Origin: CAWDMC01 sp963803295
GTDB lineage: Bacteria; Acidobacteriota; Terriglobia; UBA7540
Direction: 5' to 3'
NCBI GenBank assembly: GCA_963803295.1
Contig: CAWDMC010000020.1
Coordinates: forward strand, 1-64,000
Length of the DNA stretch: 64,000 bases
A program made the translations under genes and the position numbers. Shown here piece after piece: positions 49,601 through 58,063 of the stretch. The stretch's first letter is position 1; each line of letters starts with the position of its first letter. The notes under the pieces are model-generated. The model searched no databases and was not told where the DNA came from. It saw nothing but the letters and a program-made list of their open reading frames with translations.

Positions 49601-50100
49601 GATGGCAACTGAGCGGTATCATGACCGCGCACTCCGGCTTCCCCTGGACGCCCGTGAGTGGCACATCTGTGTCCACACCGGGTGGTCCGTCGCTTTCTCC
49701 AACCCGCCCTGTCGGCCAGACGGGCATGCAACCAATGCACGATACCTCGAATGCGGCTTTTACGCGGTCGGGCGGCGATTTTCCCGGGGGAGGATCGCTC
49801 TACTTTGTCACGGAGCCCGCAGGCCCGCCGGGGATCGGACGCAATTCCTTTCGCGGTCCGCATTACTGGGGCACTGACCTTAGCCTGGCCAAGCAGTTCC
49901 GCCTCCCGAATTCCAGCTACCTGGGCGAGGCGGCGAAGATCGATGTTCGGGTCAACGCCTTCAACCTCTTCAACCAGCTTAATCTGCAGCCGTTCTTGTT
50001 CGATAGCAATGCCACCCACCTCGATCGCGTCCAGTTCGGGCAGGCAGACTCGGCTCTCGCCGGTCGGGTCGTTGAGTTTCAAGTGCGTCTGAGTTTTTGA
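46618..50100 (+). CDS. Oar-like TonB-dependent outer-membrane receptor
   Basis: 1,160 residues. The signal peptide ends near ALAQ (about 40). The carboxypeptidase-regulatory-like domain (about 42-135) reads IQGTVLDSSGASIAGATVTVTS, LAPGRYDLSVSFAGF. The plug spans about 140-300 (VRALPQVGRDPYELARLAPGVF, NNFQIDGVSVN, SNAYDAQYGRNSGAQIEVVSQNGTN). The barrel follows, to VVEFQVRLSF with the terminal Phe. It resembles the receptor at 54489 in layout but has a longer loop region. GGAGGG precedes the ATG. It is followed by a TPR protein, a hydrolase, a second receptor and a GH2 enzyme on the same strand, so uptake of a glycan is likely (inference). Confidence 0.93.
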   Translation: MLLATTTFEDRPLLRHMRDRAPLVLVLALLTLASPRALAQFRAGIQGTVLDSSGASIAGATVTVTSQETSKSLQATTDSSGFYRVAGLAPGRYDLSVSFAGFATATTKDILVSAEEIRGQGVTLQPGAISQTVTVSAESAPQLQTENGNLSGQITSQQVRALPQVGRDPYELARLAPGVFGDGARSGNGNANVLGNAPGSPGGSNTSVFQSENQVQIASNGQRVTDNNFQIDGVSVNSLQYGGAAVVTPNQESVKEIKITSNAYDAQYGRNSGAQIEVVSQNGTNHLHGSGFFKYDQPGLNAFSKYGTSSGGPPQRVQNAFRNYGGSVGGPILKDRLFFFISYEGLKNRSVAASTTAYVETPQYVQSVIAARPDSTTAKVMQTPGMQPRIIQTLTPSCAGFAANTCQLVGSGLDLGSITGTAGQYVDFQNNPTGGGFDGVPDLQNVLLAAPSEQVGNQYNGRFDYQRAKDTVTFSTYITKLNSVGADASAASRPIADIRFKPLNSAYTLQWGRTLSPTMLNQARFNVTRFYENGVADNPGANFGIPEVQLEGLNPVPNFHLGATRNETSPAIFTQNTLEARDTLNKVLRNHGMKFGIEIRKEQDNNNLLGGARPLYSFSGLWNLANDTPIFEAINVDPRTGLPGNAQKYFRTSDWGVFAQDDWKIRPNLTLNFGLRWEYYSPITERRGQLSNIFLPAPGDLAGATVKPVSQLYLSDYANFAPRLGFAYSPGAFRSKLVVRGGVGLFYDRIPDSAFTNARGNPPFFTRDNICCGTASNLFGTPFAGGVIQYVLGSGNSPTSYPVNPNLGFGIDPANGSVCGNAACTQDVPGGVEIYGAQQNMEVPYVYEYSFGAEYSLPRNWVAGVSYEGSSSHKLIRLINQKFLYPTPTDNYGFSAVYFPMDDVNANYNALTLRLTHQFSQNFQMEARYRWSKSLDELSSGDAACSCDNQTYPQILSSEYGPSDFDATHFVTVSGLYTLPDFRANNPLLGELIGGWQLSGIMTAHSGFPWTPVSGTSVSTPGGPSLSPTRPVGQTGMQPMHDTSNAAFTRSGGDFPGGGSLYFVTEPAGPPGIGRNSFRGPHYWGTDLSLAKQFRLPNSSYLGEAAKIDVRVNAFNLFNQLNLQPFLFDSNATHLDRVQFGQADSALAGRVVEFQVRLSF

Positions 50101-50280
50101 GAGTCTCCGTGAGAACCACATGTACCTCTCAGGCTCAGCCGCAGAGAAACCGTTAAAAGAACGCCGCGCGGGAAGTTTCTGAAGCGATGATTCAGATTCT
50201 GTGGGCTACCTTTCGGAGGCGAGGGTTTCGAGCCTCTCATGAAGGACGGATAATTGGAAATCTGCCAGTCGCAACGGCAT

Positions 50281-50439
50281 TTATCCGGACGCCGGCAAAC
50301 CTAAGTCTTCCATTCCTACCAAGAACCACCGCTCGGTTCCGGCTGTCGGCCCCTCGCTGACTGAGTAGGTGAGCCGGAATCGAGACTGCCGTTTGAGGCC
50401 GATGCAGTAACGCTCTTCTATGATAACTTCGTAGCGCAT
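50281..50439 (-). CDS. Small hypothetical protein
   Basis: 52 residues: MRYEVIIEERYCIGLKRQSR opens it, then a stretch with VSEGPTAGTERWFLVGMEDLG. AGAGGT lies seven bases before the ATG. The alternating pattern suggests a small beta protein. No family is recognised. It lies in the 50101-50706 gap, antisense to its neighbours; nothing else was found there. Confidence 0.35.
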   Translation of the reverse strand: MRYEVIIEERYCIGLKRQSRFRLTYSVSEGPTAGTERWFLVGMEDLGLPASG

Positions 50440-50706
50440 GGCTTTACCTCTCGAGCGGCGGGGTTGAGACTCGAAACAGTCCCCTGATGAGCCGGTGAGG
50501 GCAAAGCGCCGCCGTTCTGCACCTGGTTTGCTAACAATATGTAGTGAAGAAGAAGGAGTGAAGCGTTTCACGCCCTCTGATCGAGATACGGTCGGGCTAG
50601 TTCACGATGGAGGTACATTGGTCCGGGGGCTCGGTTGGGCGATGACTCCTGGGAACTCCAGAATCATCGGGTCGGCAGGATAGTGACCTTCGTAAGGATA
50701 GCAGCT

Positions 50707-51744
50707 ATGATGCCGTTGCGCTTGCCTCGCTTCCCGTTCTGGATAACTCTGCTTCTTCCGATAATGTCCACATCTCGCGGCGCAATGCAGTCGACTACCA
50801 CACCGGGCTCTGGGAACGAGCCCATTAGCAGCGACTTACTCGCCGAAGAGAGACGGTCCCCGCCCTGTGAGAACGCAACCCTGGATCTTGCCAGCCAGTT
50901 CATCGCGTCGCGCCAGCTTGATTTTGCTTTAGACACTTTGCGCCGCGCCGCACCTTCCTGCTCCGGTACTGGCAGGTATCACGCGCTCCTTGCAGCAGTT
51001 CTGCTGAAGAAAGGTGCGAGCGTTCAAGCTGCACAGGAGTACTACGCTGCGATTGACCTTAGTCCTCACCAGTCAGAATACTATCGCGCCCTTGCTGAGA
51101 TTTTGATTCAACACCGCGCCTATGGAAATGCCCGAGTGCTTCTTGTAAGTGCTAATCACGAATTCCCCGACCAAGTCTGGACCTACTTGATGCTCGCGGA
51201 AGTCTACAGAACCTACGGTTCATTTAACGAAGCGAAGAGTGTTCTCGACAGAGCCCTGAGGCGGTGGCCGGATGATGCTACAGCACGAGTGTTGCTCGGC
51301 AACGTTTTGGCCGGGACAGCGCCCTTAGATGCATTGGCCCAATACAAGAAGGCCCTCCAGCTTGCTCCTGGCGTTCCCCAGGCACATCTCTTCTACGGGA
51401 TTGCACTTGAGAAACTGAACCGAACCAGTGAAGCGATAGCAGCCCTTACACAATGCGTGGCTCTCGATCCGAAGGTGGCAAACGCGCATTACTATCTCGG
51501 GCAAATTTATCTGAAGCAGAGCAAGATATCAGCGTCTGTCAGCGAGCTTACGACCGCTCTACAACTGGATCCGGCGTATGCACTAGCTTACTTCCAGCTG
51601 GGCACTGCCTATCGCAAAGCGGGAGATAAAGCGAAAGCGGAAGCGTGCCTTCGCCGGTTCGGTGAGTTATCAAAAGAGCAGAAGTCACAGGAAGTAAAGG
51701 CGGGTGAGATCTTCTCCGAAGCCCTAGCCAGGCCTTCCCATTGA
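50707..51744 (+). CDS. Exported TPR-repeat protein
   Basis: 345 residues from the ATG at 50707, with AAGGA eight bases upstream. A hydrophobic export segment (about 4-22, LPRFPFWITLLLPIMS) precedes about six tetratricopeptide repeats (about 60-330). Examples are LDFALDTLRRAAPSC, YGSFNEAKSVLDRALRRWPDD, PLDALAQYKKALQLAPG, ISASVSELTTALQLDPAYALAYFQLGTAYRKAG. TPRs mediate protein binding. It is placed between the receptor and the glycoside hydrolase genes, with about 600 bases before it and 250 after; whether it belongs to the same unit is uncertain. Confidence 0.85.
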   Translation: MMPLRLPRFPFWITLLLPIMSTSRGAMQSTTTPGSGNEPISSDLLAEERRSPPCENATLDLASQFIASRQLDFALDTLRRAAPSCSGTGRYHALLAAVLLKKGASVQAAQEYYAAIDLSPHQSEYYRALAEILIQHRAYGNARVLLVSANHEFPDQVWTYLMLAEVYRTYGSFNEAKSVLDRALRRWPDDATARVLLGNVLAGTAPLDALAQYKKALQLAPGVPQAHLFYGIALEKLNRTSEAIAALTQCVALDPKVANAHYYLGQIYLKQSKISASVSELTTALQLDPAYALAYFQLGTAYRKAGDKAKAEACLRRFGELSKEQKSQEVKAGEIFSEALARPSH

Positions 51745-51991
51745 CGTGGAATCAACTCCGGACTCTGCCCGGGATATCCTCGGTGCCAAACCCCTAAACC
51801 GTAACGCCTTCAGATCTAGGAACTCGCGGTTGGATCCGCTGACTTCTTGACAAGGCCTCCCATTCCGGGACATAAGGAGTTGGGTCCGCAGCTTCGTTCC
51901 ATGGGATACGAGTAAGCAAACGGTATCACTAAGCCGGATCTCTCGGGCCTTCGCGCCGAGACCGGGCATCCCTTCGCGAGGAGCAGGGTTT

Positions 51992-54151
51992 ATGGGCAAG
52001 CACAGGGAACGTTTTGATCGGAGGCAGTTTCTCAGGACCGGTGGGATCGGCTTGGCGGGAGCCACTTGTCCGCCGCTGTTCGCGAGACCGGTGAAGAGTC
52101 CTGGGTTTTCTTCGTCGCCGCAGTCCACCTCGCCTTCCTGGGAAGAGCAGATGAAACTGCGACGCGTCCAACCGGTTCGCAGCATAGTGGACGGGGTACC
52201 TGTCTACAGTTTCGGCGACACGTTCATCTACGGGACAAGCCCGAGTCTGATTTCTACCAAATCGCTTCAGGAAGGCAACGACGCCGAGATGCGCAAGATT
52301 CGGCCAAAGAAGTCCTGGGAGATCACCGCTAATACTTTTGGAGCCACTTCGCCGCGTGTGCCTCGCACCGAATTGTATGATGATCAACCCTTTCTCGGAG
52401 TAAACCTTATTGACGGCGACCGGGAAACCTGCTGGATGAGCCGAGGCCAAAACCAACCTGACGTCGAACCGGTCTGGATACGGCTTGATTTGCCGAAAGA
52501 AGCAAAGATCAGAAGTATCGTTCTTATGCCCCGTGCGGATGGTCAAGGCCTGCCGGAGCACTTGGTGGTGGAAGTCAGTCGGGATGCGTGGCACTGGGAG
52601 AGCGTATTCGAAGGCAGCCCTGAAACGATACCGCAGGGTACACGCGGCCGCACGGTCTCCTTCGACGGCCGCCCCGTAAAACAGGTCAGGCTCACAGCAA
52701 TGAAGTGCCGGGAGGTGGCTGTACCGGATCAGTACGGCGAGAAGACCTGGACCTTCAGTTTCTGCTTCTCGCTGGCCGGGGTCGAGATCCTGGACGGAAG
52801 CGGGGACAACCTGGCCTTGGTCTCACGCGGCGCCGGAGTCACGGTGTCATCCACAACACGCGGATACGGTGACGAGAAGATCCTGCACGACCAGTTGTGG
52901 CCGGTGCACTACGACCTGGGCCTTAAATGGGTCCGAGTTGCGTACTGGGACAGCGTGCTGAATTGGCTCTACGTCGAGCGCGAAAAAGGTCTGCTCAGGG
53001 TTGATCCTTTGGCCGATCAAACAATTACAGAATGCGATCGCAACGGCCTTAACGTGGTGCTGTGTCTGGCCTACGGAAACTGGCTCTATACGCCGCAGGG
53101 TAGGCGCCCGCACCCCAAGCAGATCTTCGAGACGCCCTGGGAAATGGCCCCGCCGCCGACCACGCCGCACATGCTCGAGGGCTACAAGAACTTCGTCCGC
53201 TTCATGGTTCGGCACTTCCGGGACCGGGTGCGATATTTTGAAATATGGAATGAACCACACGGCAAGTACGCATGGGGAAACAAGCCGAATGCCACCGAAT
53301 ACGCCACGCTCGTGAAGGAAATCGCTCCAATTGTCCGCCAGGAGGCGCCTCAAGCGAAGATTCTCCTTGCAGAGGTCGGCTTCCGGCCTGGGCGCGCCGG
53401 CGAGTTCCTAGAAGTCTGCCTCAAAGAAGGCGTTGCCAAGCTCGTCGATGTGATGACGACGCATCCGTACTACGGCACTCCTCAGGGCAGTCAGGACTAC
53501 CTCGAGTACCCAGAACACATACGGGCATGGAAAAGGCTTGTCGAATCGTATGGCTTTCACGGCGAATATATGGCGACCGAATCCGGGTGGTATGCTCCTT
53601 ACCCGATTGCCGTCCACCCGTTCGGCGGTGGAAATGTCACGGAGATCGTCAAGGCTAAATACCTGGCCAAATTTATGGTCACCACTAATGCCTTTGAGAT
53701 GCCAGCTTTTTGGAATGAGACGTGGCAGGACCAGTTCACCTACTGGGACGGTACCTTGATGCGCAGCACGTTCTCCGCCGATCCGGTCTGCCCGCTGCAA
53801 CCCCAGGCTGCCTACTACGTGATGCGCACCCTGGCAACCGTGCTCGAAGGGGCGCAGCCAATCAGCTCTACCCTGGAGTTTCGAGGCCAATCCACCAACC
53901 TGGAGTCGTACCTCTTCCGCCTCCAGGACGGGAGCCGTTTGGCCGCCTGCTGGATACCAGGGGCAGGCAGTGATGATCCGCCCGACGTCCGGGCCGACGT
54001 CGTCATCCACGGGTTCACTCCTTCCAGGGCTACGGGCATCGAGGTGCTTGACGGCACGGAGCAGGAATTGAGAATCTCGGCGGAAGCCGGAGCAAGCGTT
54101 CTTAGAGGCATGTCGATAAAGGATTACCCCGTGTTGTTAAGGCTCAAGTGA
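51992..54151 (+). CDS. Tat-exported glycoside hydrolase (clan A, GH39/GH5-like) with F5/8-type C domain
   Basis: 719 residues. A twin-arginine signal DRRQFLRTGG sits at residues 9-18. A galactose-binding-like/discoidin domain (about 125-270) reads NLIDGDRETCWMSRGQ, PVWIRLDLPKEAKIRSIVLMPRADG. The catalytic barrel (about 285-620) has the acid/base in YFEIWNEPHG and the nucleophile in YMATESGWYAP, as expected for clan-A retaining enzymes. A short beta domain ends the protein (about 630-719). The closest match by motif is GH39 or a related unclassified family. It probably cleaves a plant or microbial glycan in the periplasm. It lies between two TonB receptors. Confidence 0.85.
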   Translation: MGKHRERFDRRQFLRTGGIGLAGATCPPLFARPVKSPGFSSSPQSTSPSWEEQMKLRRVQPVRSIVDGVPVYSFGDTFIYGTSPSLISTKSLQEGNDAEMRKIRPKKSWEITANTFGATSPRVPRTELYDDQPFLGVNLIDGDRETCWMSRGQNQPDVEPVWIRLDLPKEAKIRSIVLMPRADGQGLPEHLVVEVSRDAWHWESVFEGSPETIPQGTRGRTVSFDGRPVKQVRLTAMKCREVAVPDQYGEKTWTFSFCFSLAGVEILDGSGDNLALVSRGAGVTVSSTTRGYGDEKILHDQLWPVHYDLGLKWVRVAYWDSVLNWLYVEREKGLLRVDPLADQTITECDRNGLNVVLCLAYGNWLYTPQGRRPHPKQIFETPWEMAPPPTTPHMLEGYKNFVRFMVRHFRDRVRYFEIWNEPHGKYAWGNKPNATEYATLVKEIAPIVRQEAPQAKILLAEVGFRPGRAGEFLEVCLKEGVAKLVDVMTTHPYYGTPQGSQDYLEYPEHIRAWKRLVESYGFHGEYMATESGWYAPYPIAVHPFGGGNVTEIVKAKYLAKFMVTTNAFEMPAFWNETWQDQFTYWDGTLMRSTFSADPVCPLQPQAAYYVMRTLATVLEGAQPISSTLEFRGQSTNLESYLFRLQDGSRLAACWIPGAGSDDPPDVRADVVIHGFTPSRATGIEVLDGTEQELRISAEAGASVLRGMSIKDYPVLLRLK

Positions 54152-54274
54152 TCTTTCGACGCTATCGGTGTCGCGAGTGCAGGGACTCTTAAGACTCTGT
54201 GATGCTATCCCATCAACCCACAAGATGCTGATCCTGCGGCCCCTCTTGACTTTCGTTCGGCATATTGAATGAGC

Positions 54275-54303
54275 TTGACTTTTCCCTTCAGTCAGACTAC
54301 TAG
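54275..54303 (+). promoter_or_regulatory. Candidate promoter for the second receptor gene
   Basis: TTGACT (54275-54280), a 17-base spacer and TACTAG (54298-54303) form a vegetative-like promoter about 185 bases before the ATG at 54489. The rest of 54152-54488 shows no gene. Confidence 0.3.
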
Positions 54304-54488
54304 TCCATCCCGGGAGACACACCCAGCGTTGCTCGTAGATACTTACATTTTGCAGGGGCGGCGGGAAAGCGTACCCAAAGCTCAGGTGACCGGTTACTTT
54401 TCTCCTTGAAGGCTGGAAGCCAACCCCGGGGGTCGGGTGAACGACCTTGGGTCTTGCGTGTCCACACAAACAAGAAAAGGAGACAGTC

Positions 54489-57400
54489 ATGCTGAATGAT
54501 AAGGCTGACGTTTTCAGACACGCCGTGAGGCGTCGCTGGCTCCTGGCGGCTCTTCTAGCAGCGGTACTCGTCGTGGTTGATTCGCCCGTACAGAGGGGAT
54601 ACGCTCAGGTAACATCCGCGACCATCATGGGGAACGTGATTGACCCCGCCGGCGCAGCGATACCCGGCGCAGGGGTCACGGTTACCAATGAGGCGACCGG
54701 AGCCGTGATCAAGACTACGTCGGGACCGGATGGGACTTACCTTGTTCCGAACCTTTCTATTGCCGGTACTTACGCAGTGGAGGTGGGTGCGAGCGGCTTC
54801 AACACCTTTTTGCAAAAAGGGATTGTCCTCCAAGTCAATCAAAACGCTCGCATTGACGTTACCCTGAAGTTGGGTTCAACCACCCAGCGCATCGAAGTCA
54901 CGGCCCAACCACCGCAAGTGGACACGGCGAGTTCGAGCCTGGGTACGGTAATCAGCCACCGCGAGGTTGAGGAATTGCCTCTGAACGGGCGCAATCCCAT
55001 CCAACTGGTCACGCTGGCAGCGGGAGTCACCACCGCCACTACTCCCGCCGTTCTCGGTTGGCGCGGCGGCTCCTATTGGTCCTCGAACGGAACCCGGGGC
55101 GATGAAAACCAAGTAATGTTGAACGGTGCCACTTATGAGGGCGCCTACTTCAACAATGCTCTGAATCTTCCTTCCCCCGATGCTTTGCAGGAGTTCAAAC
55201 TCATCACCAACACCTACAGCGCGGAGTACGGCAGAAACGCCGGCTCGGTGTTGAATGCAGTGGTGAAGTCGGGCACCAACCAGTTCCACGGCGATGCCTG
55301 GGATTTCTGGCGTAACAACCGTCTCAACTCGAGGAACTTCTTCCTGAACGCTCCCAACGCCAAGGTGGCCATACTGAATCAGAACCAGTTCGGCTTCACC
55401 GCGGGCGGGCCCATCATCAAGAACAAGCTGTTCATTTTCGGTGCGTACCAAGGCTTACGAATTGCCCAGCAGTCTCAGAACAGCGGTTTTGTGCCCACCT
55501 CGGACCAACTGAACGGGCTGTTCACGATGCCGGCCGGCACGGTCTTGACAAACCCCGCCACCAGCCAGCCGTTCCCGACAAATGCAGCCGGCCAATACGT
55601 GATTGACCCCACGACCTTCAATCCGGTGGCGCTGAAAATCCTCTCGATGTGGATACCTGCGCCCACCGACCCGACTACCGGACGATACACCAGTCTGGCC
55701 TCCGCCCCGACCAAGAACAATCAGTTTTTGATCAAGGGCGACTACAACTTTTCGGATACCAACAAGCTAAACTTCACCTGGATGCGAGATCGCACCCAGT
55801 CCACCAGTCCGTACTTTGGCGGAACTGTCCCGACCTACAACACGGAAACTCCTTACACTCACATTGCTCTCTACACCCTAAACGACACCGAGACGTTCCG
55901 TCCTAACCTGCTTAACGAATTCCGGGCATCCTACTCTCGTTTGCTGGATGTCCTGGGGTGCGGCAAGCAGTTCTACGCCAATGCGCTCGGGATCAATTCG
56001 TACATCCCGGATGGAGCCCCCGAAAATCCCGATTTTGGTGTTTCGGGATATTTCAGCTTGTCGTCCATCGGCCTCTGCAACCTCAGCGAAGGCACGCCGA
56101 CCCGTGAAATCAACGACACGGTAAGCTGGATCAAGGGCAACCACCAGCTCAAGTTTGGCGGAAGCTGGTTCAAGAATACCAACGTGATTTTCGCAGCATA
56201 CCTGGCTGAAGGCAATTTCGCCTTCGACGGCAGCTTCACTGGCAATGCGCTGGCGGACTTCATGTTGGGCAAGGTGTCTCTGTATCAGCGCCAGACAGAA
56301 GGCGACGGCGCTCTGATTTCGAATGAGTGGGCCGGGTTCGCCGAGGACAACTGGAAGGTGAACCGAAAGCTGACCCTCAACATCGGTCTGCGCTACTTCG
56401 TGCAACAGCCCTGGTATGCAACTGCGGGCGGGATCGCGTTTACCGCCCGCAAGGCGGATGGACAGTGGGATCCAGGATTCAAGACTGCCAGGTTTGCCAA
56501 CGCTCCTCCGGACGTCCTGTACCCTGACGATATTGGACCCAAAGGGAAAATACCTCGTGGTATGTACCCCACACCCTGGAACATGTGGGAGCCGCGAATT
56601 GGGTTTGCTTGGGACCCCACGGGTAACGGCAAAACATCGATTCGCGCCTCCTACGGGATCTTTCACGATATCGTGGTGGTCGACGCGATCGCTCAGGCCG
56701 GTTCCGTTCAACCCTTCGTATACCGCGAAAAGTTCCCATTCCCGGCCGGCGGCTTGTCGGATCCGTATCTCGGCCACCCGAATCCCTGGCCCTATCGCGC
56801 GTACCAGTCTTCGAACCCACAGTTCTACCTTCCGGCCACGGCTGCTGCACTAGATGGGAATACGGTAAACCCGTTTATCCAAGGTTGGACGCTCGACATC
56901 CAACGCCAGCTTACCGATAACTGGATGGTGGAAGCATCCTACGCCGGCAAGGTTGCCAACCACCTGATCGTCGACATGGATGCCAATGGGGCGAAGTACA
57001 TTCCCGGAACCGACGCTGCTGGCAACCCCCTCTCCAGCTTGGCGAATGTCGACCAACGTCGGCCCTTCTTCAACGACGGGTGGTCGACCATCAGCAACGT
57101 CGGCTCATGGGGCAACGCGAGTTACCACGGTCTGGAGTTGAGCACCCAATACCGTCCTCGTCACGGGCTGTCCTTCCAGGCAGGCTACACGTGGTCGCAC
57201 GGCCTGGACACGAACAGCAATTACAACGTGGGCGCCTCGTTCGGGGCTCAGGACCCCTACTGTATGGCCTGCGAAAAAGGCAACTCGGATAATGATCGCC
57301 GGCACGTGTTCGTCGGGTCTTTTGTGTATGACATACCAACCCCGTTTGTGGGGAAGCAAGGCGGAGGACACATGATGGCCCGGAACCTTCTGGGCAAGTG

Positions 57401-57845
57401 GGAACTTTCCGGCATCATCCGGAGCGTCAGCGGCGGTCCCTTCACCTGCAAAGCGGGAGCCAGCCGATCCCTTAGTGGCGAGGGCCAGGATCGCTGTGAC
57501 TTCAGTGGCAGTTGGCGGCTGCCGGGAGGCCGTTCCCACGGTCAACAAGTGGCGCAGTGGTTCAACACAGCGGCGGTGGTCGAGAATCCGATTGGCACCC
57601 AGGGGACATCAGGGCGGAACATGATTTACGGGCCCGGCTATAAGAACGCCGATCTCGCGGTGTTGAGGAACTTCCTGTTCGGCGAACGCTACGGCCGACT
57701 TCAGTTTCGTGCCGAGTTCTTTAACGCTTTCAACTTCGTCAACTTCAACAATCCCAATGCAACCTTCACTTCTGGCAGTTTCGGCAGGATTAGCAGCGCA
57801 GGAAGTCCGCGTCTGATCCAGCTGGGTCTGAAGTATGAATGGTAG
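54489..57845 (+). CDS. Oar-like TonB-dependent outer-membrane receptor
   Basis: 1,118 residues from the ATG at 54489, with GGAG six bases before; the frame opens earlier but without a site. Signal peptide about 18-40 (LLAALLAAVLVVVDSPVQRGYAQ). The carboxypeptidase-regulatory-like domain (about 42-130) reads IMGNVIDPAGAAIPGAGVTVTNEATGAV. The plug covers about 135-290 (VEELPLNGRNPIQLVTLAAGV, TNTYSAEYGRNAGSVLNAVVKSGTN). The barrel ends LIQLGLKYEW with an aromatic terminal residue. A GH2 enzyme follows after about 220 bases and a GH39-like hydrolase precedes it; together they look like a glycan uptake and degradation set. Confidence 0.93.
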   Translation: MLNDKADVFRHAVRRRWLLAALLAAVLVVVDSPVQRGYAQVTSATIMGNVIDPAGAAIPGAGVTVTNEATGAVIKTTSGPDGTYLVPNLSIAGTYAVEVGASGFNTFLQKGIVLQVNQNARIDVTLKLGSTTQRIEVTAQPPQVDTASSSLGTVISHREVEELPLNGRNPIQLVTLAAGVTTATTPAVLGWRGGSYWSSNGTRGDENQVMLNGATYEGAYFNNALNLPSPDALQEFKLITNTYSAEYGRNAGSVLNAVVKSGTNQFHGDAWDFWRNNRLNSRNFFLNAPNAKVAILNQNQFGFTAGGPIIKNKLFIFGAYQGLRIAQQSQNSGFVPTSDQLNGLFTMPAGTVLTNPATSQPFPTNAAGQYVIDPTTFNPVALKILSMWIPAPTDPTTGRYTSLASAPTKNNQFLIKGDYNFSDTNKLNFTWMRDRTQSTSPYFGGTVPTYNTETPYTHIALYTLNDTETFRPNLLNEFRASYSRLLDVLGCGKQFYANALGINSYIPDGAPENPDFGVSGYFSLSSIGLCNLSEGTPTREINDTVSWIKGNHQLKFGGSWFKNTNVIFAAYLAEGNFAFDGSFTGNALADFMLGKVSLYQRQTEGDGALISNEWAGFAEDNWKVNRKLTLNIGLRYFVQQPWYATAGGIAFTARKADGQWDPGFKTARFANAPPDVLYPDDIGPKGKIPRGMYPTPWNMWEPRIGFAWDPTGNGKTSIRASYGIFHDIVVVDAIAQAGSVQPFVYREKFPFPAGGLSDPYLGHPNPWPYRAYQSSNPQFYLPATAAALDGNTVNPFIQGWTLDIQRQLTDNWMVEASYAGKVANHLIVDMDANGAKYIPGTDAAGNPLSSLANVDQRRPFFNDGWSTISNVGSWGNASYHGLELSTQYRPRHGLSFQAGYTWSHGLDTNSNYNVGASFGAQDPYCMACEKGNSDNDRRHVFVGSFVYDIPTPFVGKQGGGHMMARNLLGKWELSGIIRSVSGGPFTCKAGASRSLSGEGQDRCDFSGSWRLPGGRSHGQQVAQWFNTAAVVENPIGTQGTSGRNMIYGPGYKNADLAVLRNFLFGERYGRLQFRAEFFNAFNFVNFNNPNATFTSGSFGRISSAGSPRLIQLGLKYEW

Positions 57846-57853
57846 ATCGGTTG

Positions 57854-57889
57854 CCGGCGCGGGGCTCCCTTGAAGGGGAGTTGCGCCGG
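57854..57889. terminator. Stem-loop after the receptor gene
   Basis: CCGGCGC (57854-57860) pairs with GCGCCGG (57883-57889), with an inner CTCCC/GGGAG pair and a TTGAAGG loop. It starts eight bases after the stop. There is no T-run, so it may act in mRNA stability more than in termination. Confidence 0.4.
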
Positions 57890-58063
57890 TCCCTCGAATC
57901 GAACGCTATCGGAGCGGCGGTCCCATAAGCGTTGCCGCCATTTACGGACAGTCCGTCACCGAGATCCCTAAGTTCTCCAAACGCCTCGTGTGCTGGCCTG
58001 GACTTCGTTTAATCACCCTCACTTGCATGTCTGCAAGACCACCTGTGCGCTTCCGGAGGAGCC